Origin: CAXBMB01 sp052078155
GTDB lineage: Bacteria; Pseudomonadota; Alphaproteobacteria; Kiloniellales; DSM-21159
Direction of reading: 5' to 3'
Length of the DNA stretch: 64,000 nucleotides
NCBI GenBank assembly: GCA_052078155.1
Contig: JBQJBP010000001.1
Span: 1,364,001 to 1,428,000 of the forward strand
The translations under genes were made by a program, and so were the position numbers. How positions within the stretch are numbered: position 1 is the first letter of the stretch; each line of letters opens with the position of its first letter. Under the pieces are notes generated by a model, which was not told the origin of the DNA, ran no database searches, and saw nothing but the letters and a program-made list of their open reading frames with translations. Below are positions 43,756 to 52,567 of this stretch, one piece after another.

Positions 43756-43978
43756 TTAGTCCCTCACTTAGATAACTGGGTGCGTCGTCACCCTGGGCTG
43801 CCCCTTTACGTCCGGCACCCTGCCTGTGCTGACGGACCGAACGGCGATCACATAAACCACGCTTTGGTCTGCCCGCATACCAGCAGTTTAGTTCACTGCT
43901 CTTTCGCCAGAAACCAATCGGAACTTAGCCAACATCTTCCATCAAACTGGCGTAGATCAGATTGCGAGTTCGAGGCAA

Positions 43979-46300
43979 CTAGAAATCTTCTCCGCTCATC
44001 TCGATCGAGCTGTATCCAGGAGTGAGCCGCCGGGCGATTTCCGTAAAGGAAGACCAGGTGCTGCCGAGCAACCGATTGCAACGGCTCAACAAAATGGCGT
44101 CCGCCAGTGCATAAATCAGTTGTTCTCTCGACCTGTCGTAAACCCTGCGCTCGAGGAAGGACAGGCGGTCCCCGAAGGTCTTCTTGAAGATGTCGTAGGT
44201 TTCCTGCCGGTCCGTAGCCAGAAAAATCCTGATGTCAGGTTCTTCCTTAATCAGGGCATCCAGACGCTTGATGAAGTGTTTGAAGTTACTTTTTTCCCGC
44301 CAGTAATGAAGCTGCTCATGGTCAGCTTCAGTCCAGTTTTCCGGCGTTTCATAAGCGTGAGTATCCAGTCCGGCCCCGCCTTCCATGCGGACGTGGACGG
44401 CAACATGTTTTTTCAGTTTGAAAGGTTTAACCAGGTCCCGCACTTGTTTGACTGGTGTGAGTTTTCGGAGAAAGTCATTCTCCTTACTCCAATCACTGAC
44501 TGCTGTGGTCAGAACAAAAGCGGAGCGGACATATACGTCATGCTCCCGGACCTCAATCAAGGCGTTCTTTTTTGCCCCTGTTTCGGCTTCCATGTAGTTG
44601 AAAAAATCAATGTTCCGGGCCTGGCAAGCCTGCGGGAAAGCCCGCTTCAACACAGGGCCGTCGTAGTCGAAGAGTTCACTGATTTCACAATCACAGTGAT
44701 GATCCGGTTCCCAGATCACCACCAGATCCCGGTCCGTTGCTTCGGCCAGAACGGCTGCTGACGCAATCGCCCGCAGACGATTTCCCAACCCGTGCTGCGC
44801 ATCAATGTAGATCCGACGGCGGCCCGAGGTAACCGGGTACTCCTTCAGCGCCTTGGCCAGATCGGCCTGATCCACTTCTCGTGCCGTACTCACTTCCGGG
44901 TCAGTGCATCTGGCTGCCTTACGGCGCAACAGAACCTGTGTGAGCAAATCCTTGTCCAGGCCGATCAGATTGAGCTCAACCCCATCAATGAAAGCCTGTT
45001 GGCGCCAGTACCCATCACTCAGAACCAGAACCCGGCAGCTGACCTCGTCATCGTCAACCTGCGCAGCCAGTTTTGTGAGCTGGGACTTCAGAGAGGCCCG
45101 GCTCCTGGGCAACACAACGGTTTTTCCCGGTGTCTCAGCCAGTCCGAGAACCGCCTGGGTTTCAGTGAACTCGACATCCCCTTCGTGCTCCAGATGGATA
45201 AACCGAGCCAGGAGTTTTGGGTTGCTGCTGCCATGGAGCAAAGTCGCTTGCTTCTGCCAGATGTAGCTGAGCGCTGCATAGTCATTGGCATCTTGCAGAA
45301 AGTAGTGGGGGCTGGAGATGTAGTTGGTCAGCCGTCGGGCAGACCAGTAATTCTCGCCTTCCAAGGCAACTTCGTAATCCTGCAGGCGATTGAGGGTCCA
45401 GTAGTCCGTGTTTCGGCCGATGAACTGATTCCGCCTGTTCTGAAAGTCCGTTGGCAGGACCGCATCCAAAAAGGAGTGGGGCTTTACGTCCTGATTTCTG
45501 GTTCGGTCTTCCTGGTCTTGTTCCATGTGGCTGATGGAACTCAAAGCCAGCGATTTCCACCCCAGGCCCAAGTGGGAAGACAAGCGCTCATATAGGTCGG
45601 AATCATCCCACCCATAGGTCCGGATCAGTTCGTTGTAATACCCCACCTGGCGCAGATCGCTTTTAAAGGCTCCGAATGAACCGTTGACGTAAACCTGGTC
45701 ATGCAATCCGGAGTCCAGTGCATCGCGCCAGTGTCCGCGGACGAACTGACCTGTAGAAAAGCCATTGTCTTTTGTGAATCTTGGCGACACGACAATGTCA
45801 GCGTCCAGTTTGTACACCCGGGAATAGCTGGCAAGCCGCAGTCCCACGTTGAAGGCAGCCGTTAAAATCCACTTTTCTTCGCCGTCCACACGGATGATCT
45901 TAAGTCGGTCATCCTTGACCCAATCCAATGTTCGGCTGACGGGCAACCGCGAAGACCAGTCGACAACAACAATCTCATCCACATCCGTTTGAAGCCAGCT
46001 GGTGATGGCTCTATTGAGGTTGTCGTTTCGATTCATACAGCAACTGACAATGCTGCAGCCTGGCAGAATATCGTTGCTGTCCAAGTCACTGAGACGACCG
46101 CCTGCCCAGGGGGCAACTGGCTCCCTGCTTTTCTCCTGTACCGGGACGATCTCCCACAAACCGTCATAGAGTTCACGTGCTGCAGGCATCAGGGTCTGGC
46201 GGTCAAGCGACCCCAGCAAAGTCGTGACAAGTTTCCAGTTCTGCTCTTTGCTCGCCTGTCTGGCAGCCTGAAAAGTACTGTAAAGCGACGAACTCATCAC
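43979..46300 (-). CDS. Bifunctional protein: GT2-like glycosyltransferase fused to a NodZ/O-fucosyltransferase-like domain
   Basis: 773 aa. Residues ~75-280 look like a GT-A domain of the GT2/GT7 type: CSIVSCCMNRNDNLNRAI, EIVVVDWSS and the D-x-D in VYKLDADIVVSPRF, then GWDDSDLYERL, a likely acceptor or catalytic block. A middle part (~300-490) is unassigned. From ~500 YIDAQHGLGNRLRAIASA is the GDP-binding G-x-G-N loop of NodZ/O-FucT-like enzymes, and VAVHVRMEGGAGL the H-x-R region, ending with LSRCNRLLGSTWSSFTEIA. It could add two sugars in sequence. The 43-bp gap to the gene upstream suggests a shared transcript. Confidence 0.75.
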   Translation of the reverse strand: MMSSSLYSTFQAARQASKEQNWKLVTTLLGSLDRQTLMPAARELYDGLWEIVPVQEKSREPVAPWAGGRLSDLDSNDILPGCSIVSCCMNRNDNLNRAITSWLQTDVDEIVVVDWSSRLPVSRTLDWVKDDRLKIIRVDGEEKWILTAAFNVGLRLASYSRVYKLDADIVVSPRFTKDNGFSTGQFVRGHWRDALDSGLHDQVYVNGSFGAFKSDLRQVGYYNELIRTYGWDDSDLYERLSSHLGLGWKSLALSSISHMEQDQEDRTRNQDVKPHSFLDAVLPTDFQNRRNQFIGRNTDYWTLNRLQDYEVALEGENYWSARRLTNYISSPHYFLQDANDYAALSYIWQKQATLLHGSSNPKLLARFIHLEHEGDVEFTETQAVLGLAETPGKTVVLPRSRASLKSQLTKLAAQVDDDEVSCRVLVLSDGYWRQQAFIDGVELNLIGLDKDLLTQVLLRRKAARCTDPEVSTAREVDQADLAKALKEYPVTSGRRRIYIDAQHGLGNRLRAIASAAVLAEATDRDLVVIWEPDHHCDCEISELFDYDGPVLKRAFPQACQARNIDFFNYMEAETGAKKNALIEVREHDVYVRSAFVLTTAVSDWSKENDFLRKLTPVKQVRDLVKPFKLKKHVAVHVRMEGGAGLDTHAYETPENWTEADHEQLHYWREKSNFKHFIKRLDALIKEEPDIRIFLATDRQETYDIFKKTFGDRLSFLERRVYDRSREQLIYALADAILLSRCNRLLGSTWSSFTEIARRLTPGYSSIEMSGEDF

Positions 46301-46343
46301 ATCGGACTTTCTCGAAAAATCATGGTCGCACCTTCCGCGGCCC

Positions 46344-47312
46344 TCAATGGGTTCTGACCGCTCTGGCCATCCTTACAATCTGCGGATTGAGCTTTCTGTG
46401 AAAGGTGACGGGCAGCGAGGGAATGCCGGTTTGGGCAGACGTTTCCAGCTCTTCTTTCAACTGAGCGACAATCAACTGCAATATGTGATTGTCGGTTCGA
46501 AGCGCTCCAAGTTCTTGCAGCAGCGAGGTTGGCAGAACGTCCTGCTCATCTTGCTTAGCAGCCTGAGACAGCTGGCTGACTTTGAACAAAAGGCGCGATT
46601 TCCAGCTGCCGTCATGGCACTCCTCAGCGCTCACCAGCAGGTTTCTCAGTTTGAGGTATCTGTTCTCAAGCGCCCTGCTGCCCTGAAGCTCCAGAAGCTC
46701 TCTCAGGCTTCCCGCCCAATCAAGCGAAGCCCCGGTATCGATGCGGGCCTTGTCTGCCTTCCCAGATTTTAGCCAGGAGACTCTGAGCAATCCCTCCGGC
46801 AGTTCACTGGAAAGGGTCATCAACGTCTGGGCAGGTAAAATGGACACCACGTCAGGGGTCGAAGCATGGAACTTCAAGAGCAGATCTGCCGCATCCTGCC
46901 AGTGCTTTTCAGCGTCTGCCAGGTTGGCCTGTCGCTGCGCTGCAATCCAATCTTCCGGATCCCCCAACAAAACAGCACAGCTGTCACAGTCCAGAGCTGT
47001 GTAAAGGTCGCGAACGACAGGCAACAGGCCCGGAGGCACCAAAAGGTACTCAAAATCAGGCGCGTTTCCTTTCTCTCCATCTTGAAGAGCACTGATCCTG
47101 GAAAGCCCTTTTACCGAAAACCGGGTCTTGGGCCTCTTTGAACCGGGTTTCGTTGCGCTTTCCTTTTGCTTCCTGATCTGATTTTCCCAGGCAAGCAAAA
47201 CCGAAGAGAGGCCAGGACGTTCAGCGAGATCAAAACCGGACAGGCGCGAGAACAGGCGACGACAGTCTTCGCCCTCAAAGCCAGTCAAATTCACCACGAT
47301 TACCCTAGGCAC
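46344..47312 (-). CDS. Protein of unknown function in the glycan locus (322 aa)
   Basis: I do not recognise this protein. It starts PRVIVVNLTGFEGEDCRRLFSR. It has a basic, low-complexity stretch (KPGSKRPKTRFSVKG), a middle part rich in Leu and Asp with two VVRDLYTALDCDSCAVL-like hydrophobic patches, and a helical C terminus. No signal peptide or membrane segment is visible. GTG 47312 has GGAG at good spacing, so I prefer it; the frame is open to GTG 47345. Position between the bifunctional transferase and the next unknown suggests a role in the same pathway. Confidence 0.6.
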   Translation of the reverse strand: MPRVIVVNLTGFEGEDCRRLFSRLSGFDLAERPGLSSVLLAWENQIRKQKESATKPGSKRPKTRFSVKGLSRISALQDGEKGNAPDFEYLLVPPGLLPVVRDLYTALDCDSCAVLLGDPEDWIAAQRQANLADAEKHWQDAADLLLKFHASTPDVVSILPAQTLMTLSSELPEGLLRVSWLKSGKADKARIDTGASLDWAGSLRELLELQGSRALENRYLKLRNLLVSAEECHDGSWKSRLLFKVSQLSQAAKQDEQDVLPTSLLQELGALRTDNHILQLIVAQLKEELETSAQTGIPSLPVTFHRKLNPQIVRMARAVRTH

Positions 47313-47377
47313 GCTACTCTCCAGCTCTTGGCGCCATGCCAACACACGGCCTCACTCAGCAACAAAATCAATTGGCT

Positions 47378-48148
47378 CTATTCAGTCAGTACAAGATGGG
47401 TCATTGCCATTCCGAGATTTCGAACGTCGGAAGATTCGCTGTGATCAGCGGGACAGTAAGTGCTTGCCAGCTCAATAGAAATTTGAGTTTTTCCGCCCAG
47501 AGCCTGCCTGCTTTTGGGAGCACAGAAGGTCAGGATGCTGCCAATTGGCCGGTCCAGCCACTCGTGCTCAACCTCACGGGAGTCAATTTTAACCTTCAGC
47601 GACTCTTTCATATCCGGAGACGCAAAAGAAACCACATGGAGAGCAAAGCGGCGAACGTCTTCCCGCGCGACATTTACCAGGAATCGGGTGACCGGCAATG
47701 GCCCGGACCAGCAGAACTGGGCGCCCTCATCTTCGCCTTCCAGGCTGTAGGTGTTGCTGATTTCCGAAAGCTGTTTGGCTGTCAGAAGAATGCCGGGTTT
47801 GGCGAACTCTACGACCTTCTTGCTGCCAACAACCGGCCTCTTTGGCTTGCTGCCCTGAACAGGCCGTCCTGCTTTGGGAACACTGCTTTCCTTTGCTCCA
47901 CCTTCCAGCAATATGGTTTCAAGCAAAGTCATTCGTGAGGAGAGGATAGCGAGTTGCTCTGCCACAACCTTTGACAGAACAGCCACTTGTTTCTCAGGCT
48001 GCTTTTCACCGACCAGTGCGGCTTGAATCAGAGACGAGAAAGCAGCGTACTCCTGTCTCAGCATAGACGCGGCATAAGCAGCGTCATCCTCAGACTGATT
48101 TGCTTCTTCCAACACCTGAGGCGTCGATTTTTTTGCTTTATTGATCAC
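47378..48148 (-). CDS. Coiled-coil protein with C-terminal beta-sandwich-like domain (unknown)
   Basis: 256 aa. The first ~75 residues are helical and charged (VLEEANQSEDDAAYAASMLRQ), probably a coiled coil. A Lys/Pro-rich linker follows (GRPVQGSKPKRPVVGSKK). Residues ~120-256 resemble the domains at the end of the GT4-like protein at 48429: a start SLEGEDEGAQFCWSG, alternating strands, and a closing DVRNLGMAM, which resembles DQRALSIGL. The function is unknown; glycan recognition or subunit assembly is a guess. It is the first gene of the minus-strand half of the locus. Confidence 0.55.
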   Translation of the reverse strand: MINKAKKSTPQVLEEANQSEDDAAYAASMLRQEYAAFSSLIQAALVGEKQPEKQVAVLSKVVAEQLAILSSRMTLLETILLEGGAKESSVPKAGRPVQGSKPKRPVVGSKKVVEFAKPGILLTAKQLSEISNTYSLEGEDEGAQFCWSGPLPVTRFLVNVAREDVRRFALHVVSFASPDMKESLKVKIDSREVEHEWLDRPIGSILTFCAPKSRQALGGKTQISIELASTYCPADHSESSDVRNLGMAMTHLVLTE

Positions 48149-48428
48149 AACTCAACCACATAAAGGATAATGCCAACGCCCGCAATATGGTGGCGCAGCC
48201 AATCTAATCTCTGTCTGCCAGGCTTCGTTGAAAGCACCGTCAGTTTCAGCTCGGATACTACTGCAACCAGACGGAGATAGCCGCAAGCTTTTTTGACAAC
48301 TTGATCAAAAAAAGAAACAAATCAATTAGGTACTTGCTACAAATCATCCTTCCACAGCTTTGCCTGAAAAGCCTATCATTTCTTAGTCACCTTTGCCCCA
48401 AAACAGAGAACAGAAAGCGGAAGGTTTT

Positions 48429-50447
48429 ATGGCCCTGATCATCGCTGACCATGGCATGAATACACAACGAGGCCATTCAGCGTCTTTGGCATCGGCCATC
48501 CTGAAACCGCAGTTTCTGACAACGCAGTCCGTTCGCTTTCTGGGCCAGCTTGGGGGCGCTGTGACATCCCTTGACGGTCAACAGATTGAAGCCGTCCTGG
48601 CAGGGAGTCCCTTTGACCGGCAGGAGCACATGCCCCTCAGGCGTCTGGAGACCTTTGAGAACTGCAGCCAGGCCCTGTGCAGCAGCCTGCTGAATGCCAA
48701 CATTTCAGCCAATGATCTGCTGCTTTTCCCGACAGCCACTCCCGCCGTTATCTCCGCAGTGGCAGCCTATCTATCCAGGACCCCGGAACCCCCGTGCATA
48801 GCACTGCTGGCAATGATGCCCTGTGGACTTCAAAAACCCGCTGCCTCTGCTGAAAGTGAAACGACAGATCCCATTGCCTTACTGCTGCTGCAGCTGGCCT
48901 GGTCGCGCCTCAGTCCCTATCGCGATCACTGCCAGATCTTCACCAGCAACACAGCCCATGCTCTCAGTTACATGGCAGCAACCAGCAGCTTGGTTCCTTA
49001 TCTGAACCTGCCGCTCAGCGCGCCGGTTGAACTGAAAGACAAAAGCAACTCCATTGCTTTGTTTTTGGGGGATGCCCGGCCGGAAAAGGGCTTTGATCTG
49101 GTCCCTGCTCTGGCTGAAACCCTGCTGAAGGCCCTGCCCGACTGGACCTTATCAGTGCAGGTCACCAGCGACCCGGCCGACAAAAGGGTTCAGGACCAGT
49201 TGGCACGGTTAAGTTCCCTGTCCGGGCAGAACTCAAACCTGACGATCCTTGACCGCTACTTGCCTCGCCAGGAGTTTGAACAGCACCTGGCCAGACACAA
49301 ACTTGTGCTTTTAGGGTACGACCCGGAGATCTACGCCAACCAATCCTCCGGACTTTTGCTGGAAATCATCGCGGCTGGCAGCCTGGCGGTGGTTCCCGCG
49401 AACACCTGGTTAAGCGAAGAGCAAGACCGGCTGGGTGCCCCTCAGACAACCTTTCAGACTTATGATGTGGACAGCATTAGTAAAGCGGTGCTCGAGGCTG
49501 CTGATAGCAGTGATGACCTCCTGAAAGCCGCACAGCAATCTGCGTTTATCTATCATAGCGCCCTGGAACAACGGCCTTTGACAGATGAAATCATTGCCTG
49601 GTGGCTTCACGACCGGTTGCCAGGCTGGCTGCCTGCGGTCGGACCGCTGTTGTCACCCGGCGAAACAGCAGATCTGCAAGAAATTGCCTTTGCCGGTTGG
49701 TATAGCGAAAACGAAACAGTTCTTTGGGCCAGCGAGCCAACGGCTCTGATTTCCTTTCAGCTTGACCCCGGGCTTTCGTCCGGTCCTGTCATCATCGACC
49801 TGGCCCTGGTCATTGCAGAAACAGAAATCACGGAACAGCCGCTGAGGATCTCTATTGGGGAGGAGCTGGTGTTTGATGAAGTTCTTTCCCTGGGAAGTCA
49901 CAAACTTCAGCTAAGAAGTGACAGCAGGCAACAAGGCGCTGTCTGGATAGAGTTTTCCGGTTACCAGCTTGCGCCGCCGCTTTCAGGTGATTCACGGCAA
50001 CTGGCTCTGGGGCTCTTGCCTGGTCTGTCCGTTAGCCAGGCCCCTGCTCCCTCGCAGCATCTCGGCGCGCTTGAAATCAGTTATGACCCCTTGCTCCAGG
50101 GCTGGTTCGACTACAGCGAAGACATCTTCTGGGCTCGTCAGGCGCCCGCCAGCCTGGCGCTTCACTTTCCCACACCTCCTGACAGCCGTCGCCAGAAACT
50201 GCTGCTAGAAGTGGTGGTCGCTGACACCCTGCAGTCAAATCAGGATCTGACCATCTACAACCGGGATAACGTTATCTTTGAGGGAGAACTCGGTGTCGGT
50301 GCTCACCGTCTGGTTCTGGATCTGCCCGAGCGCTGTCCCCAGAAGCTCCTGCTGACCTTTGCCGATTTTGAGCCCTCAGTGCCCACCAGCGGCGATCAGC
50401 GCGCGCTGTCCATTGGTCTGATCTCAGCGGAACTGGTTGAGGCGTAA
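48429..50447 (+). CDS. GT4-like glycosyltransferase with two C-terminal beta-sandwich-like domains
   Basis: 672 aa. Residues ~1-400 resemble a GT-B fold transferase of the GT4 type: a glycine-poor start ALIIADHGMNTQRGHSASLA, then NSIALFLGDARPEKGFDLVPALAETL at the start of the C-terminal Rossmann half, and YANQSSGLLLEIIAAGSLAVVP, whose Glu and following loop normally bind the nucleotide sugar. Two similar domains follow (~420-540 and ~545-672), each starting with FAGWYSENETVLWAS or LQGWFDYSEDIFWAR and ending SGDSRQLALGL or SGDQRALSIGL. ATG 48429 follows GGAAGG closely; the frame from 48393 is rejected. It is divergent from the unknown coiled-coil gene. Confidence 0.75.
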   Translation: MALIIADHGMNTQRGHSASLASAILKPQFLTTQSVRFLGQLGGAVTSLDGQQIEAVLAGSPFDRQEHMPLRRLETFENCSQALCSSLLNANISANDLLLFPTATPAVISAVAAYLSRTPEPPCIALLAMMPCGLQKPAASAESETTDPIALLLLQLAWSRLSPYRDHCQIFTSNTAHALSYMAATSSLVPYLNLPLSAPVELKDKSNSIALFLGDARPEKGFDLVPALAETLLKALPDWTLSVQVTSDPADKRVQDQLARLSSLSGQNSNLTILDRYLPRQEFEQHLARHKLVLLGYDPEIYANQSSGLLLEIIAAGSLAVVPANTWLSEEQDRLGAPQTTFQTYDVDSISKAVLEAADSSDDLLKAAQQSAFIYHSALEQRPLTDEIIAWWLHDRLPGWLPAVGPLLSPGETADLQEIAFAGWYSENETVLWASEPTALISFQLDPGLSSGPVIIDLALVIAETEITEQPLRISIGEELVFDEVLSLGSHKLQLRSDSRQQGAVWIEFSGYQLAPPLSGDSRQLALGLLPGLSVSQAPAPSQHLGALEISYDPLLQGWFDYSEDIFWARQAPASLALHFPTPPDSRRQKLLLEVVVADTLQSNQDLTIYNRDNVIFEGELGVGAHRLVLDLPERCPQKLLLTFADFEPSVPTSGDQRALSIGLISAELVEA

Positions 50448-50562
50448 GAAACCGAAATCACTTGAGTTACCGACAACCTGCAGCTTTGCCCAAGTCAGGA
50501 TTCCGACAGGAAGCACCGGCCATCAGAAAAGGGGTGCAGCCCGGTCCAACCAACACCGGCCC

Positions 50563-50645
50563 CAGAGCATGATCGCTTGAGTTAGAAGCGCCTCGCGCTT
50601 GAAACCAAACCGTGAATCATCCTCTGACAGGTTGATAAGACTCTG
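50563..50645 (+). repeat. Cloverleaf-type dispersed repeat, copy E (internally deleted)
   Basis: 83 bp. It keeps the left end CAGAGCATGATCGCTTGAG, hairpin 1 (AAGCGCCTCGCGCTT) and most of arm 2 (CGTGAATCATCCTCTGACAG), then jumps to the terminal GACTCTG. Arm 3 is missing while both ends remain. It lies between two convergent genes. Confidence 0.8.
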
Positions 50646-50682
50646 GCACCCCTTCCTCTTTTCTCTGACGCTCTGGCAGCCA

Positions 50683-52344
50683 TCAGCTGCCAATGGCGGC
50701 CCCATCCCCTCTGGGGTCGGCCCCACCTTCCAGAAATCCGGTTTCCCGGTTAATCCGGATGGCCTGGGCATGTCCCAGATTATCGTTGTAATCGAACTGG
50801 ATTTTCACCGGCTGGCCCCGGTGCAGCAACTCCCGGGCTACCTGAGCCCCGACCCGGGCCTCAATAGACAGGTCACTGACCGAAGTGCCCCAGGTCCGCC
50901 CCATCAGCCAGCGCGGCGATTCAATGGCCTGCTGGACGTCATAGCCGAAATCAACGATACGGCTGACAAGGGCTGCATGGGTTTGCGGCTGGCCTTCCCC
51001 GCCCATGGAGCCATAGACCAGGTAAGGAGACCCGTCTTTGAAAAGCATGGCCGGAATGAGGGTGTGGAAGGTCCTTTTCCCCGGCTCCAGCCGGTTGACG
51101 TGCTTATCATCCAGCGAGAAGAAAGAGCCGCGATTCTGCATCAGAATGCCCGTCTCACCAGCAATAACACCGCTGCCAAAGTCGTGGTAAACCGACTCAA
51201 TGATGGAGACGGCCAGACCATCGCCATCAACAGCGCAGAAGTAGCAGGTATCCCCTTCAGCGCCTTGAGACGCCGTTGCCCCGTCATAGGCAATGCCCGC
51301 CGGAACCTCGCCCATGACAGCAGCTTTCAGCGGATCAATCATGGCCCGCCGTTCGGCCGCGTAGTCCTTGCACAACAGTTTGTCGAGCGGAATGGACTGG
51401 TGCTTTGGATCGGTCAGCCATTCATTGCGATCCGCCAGGGCCAGCTTCGTGGCTTCTGCCATGAAGTGATAGAAGTCGGCCGTGTTGTCCCCCCAGGATT
51501 TAACATCATAGCCTTCAATGATGTTGAGGATCTGCAACGCCGCAAACCCCTGGGTGTTGGGAGGAAACTCATAGGCTGTGTAGCCCCGGTAGTCCGTAGA
51601 GATGGGATCAACCCACTCAGCACGATAATCCGCCAGGTCCTCTGCCCTGAGCGGCGAGTCCATGGCTGCCAGAGCATCACACATGACGCGGGCCGTTTCG
51701 CCTTCGTAGAAGCCGGCTCGCGGCCCGTCCTTGGCCAGCCGTTCAAAGGTTTCCGCCAAACGGGGAAAGGCCAGACGGTCTCCGTCTTTGGGGGGCTTGC
51801 CGCCAGGCAGGAAAGTTTCCACAGATAGGGGGAACTGGCTGAGCACCGGTACATCCGTGTGGGACCAGTCCGACAGGGAACGACTGACCGGAAAGCCATT
51901 GCGGGCGTAGTGAATGGCATCTTCAAACAGCTCTGCCCAGGGCAGTTTGCCGTGACGTTCATGGGCTTCGCGCCAGCCATCCACGGCCCCGGGAACGGTC
52001 AGTGCCGCCAGGCCACCGCGGGCCGGGATAACGTCCTCATGCCCTCTTTGCCGGTAGTAGTCGCGGGTCGCCAGCTTGGCAGCCGGACCACTGGCATTGA
52101 GGGCCTGAACGCCGCCTTTGGCCGGATCATGTATCAGCATGAAGGAATCACCGCCGAGCCCGGCCATATGCGGATAGACCACACAGAGCACCGCATTGGC
52201 AGAGATCACCGCATCGACTGCGCTGCCTCCCCGGCGCAACATGCGCTCACCGGAACTGGATGCCAGCACATGGGACGTGGCCACCATGCCCCGGGTGCCA
52301 TAGGTCGGGGGACGACCGGTTCTGGGTCCGTTCGGATGGCTCAT
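50683..52344 (-). CDS. Gamma-glutamyltransferase family protein (YwrD-like, no signal peptide)
   Basis: 553 aa, an N-terminal-nucleophile hydrolase. The autoprocessing and catalytic Thr is in EGDTCYFCAVDGDG. GSAVDAVISANAVLCVVYP and GLGGDSFMLIHD are family blocks near the N terminus, and SMGGEGQPQTHAALVSRIVD the C-terminal glycine loop. No signal peptide is visible, unlike periplasmic GGTs, so it is probably cytoplasmic; such members may act on other gamma-glutamyl amides or as acylases. The start overlaps the stop of the small membrane gene (ATGA), tying it to the transporter operon. Confidence 0.9.
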   Translation of the reverse strand: MSHPNGPRTGRPPTYGTRGMVATSHVLASSSGERMLRRGGSAVDAVISANAVLCVVYPHMAGLGGDSFMLIHDPAKGGVQALNASGPAAKLATRDYYRQRGHEDVIPARGGLAALTVPGAVDGWREAHERHGKLPWAELFEDAIHYARNGFPVSRSLSDWSHTDVPVLSQFPLSVETFLPGGKPPKDGDRLAFPRLAETFERLAKDGPRAGFYEGETARVMCDALAAMDSPLRAEDLADYRAEWVDPISTDYRGYTAYEFPPNTQGFAALQILNIIEGYDVKSWGDNTADFYHFMAEATKLALADRNEWLTDPKHQSIPLDKLLCKDYAAERRAMIDPLKAAVMGEVPAGIAYDGATASQGAEGDTCYFCAVDGDGLAVSIIESVYHDFGSGVIAGETGILMQNRGSFFSLDDKHVNRLEPGKRTFHTLIPAMLFKDGSPYLVYGSMGGEGQPQTHAALVSRIVDFGYDVQQAIESPRWLMGRTWGTSVSDLSIEARVGAQVARELLHRGQPVKIQFDYNDNLGHAQAIRINRETGFLEGGADPRGDGAAIGS

Positions 52345-52559
52345 TTGTCCTCTCCTGCCTTGTGATCAAACTCCGTAGAGGCTCCAGGTTCGCGCACATT
52401 CTCCCGGAACTTCAAAGCCGGTGTGATGAGGCTGGCGCTGAGCACCGACAGCAATCCCAGCCAGGTCAGGGCTGCCTGCCCGGAAGACGCTCCCATGCTC
52501 ACCAGAGGAATGGTGGCGAGGTAAAGGAACAGTGGAAGATTAGCTATCCAGTTCATCAT
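52341..52559 (-). CDS. Small two-helix membrane protein
   Basis: 72 aa. It has two hydrophobic helices (LPLFLYLATIPLVSMGA and ALTWLGLLSVLSASLITPAL) and a charged C terminus. It is translationally coupled to the GGT gene by a 4-bp overlap and begins 8 bp after the permease stop. I do not recognise a family. An accessory subunit of the permease is plausible given its size and position. Confidence 0.65.
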   Translation of the reverse strand: MMNWIANLPLFLYLATIPLVSMGASSGQAALTWLGLLSVLSASLITPALKFRENVREPGASTEFDHKAGEDK

Positions 52560-52567
52560 CTTGCTCC

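Noticed and set aside
50599..51828. Plus-strand frame of 409 codons opposite the GGT gene
   Set aside because: Shadow of a well-supported gene, and it runs through repeat copy E.
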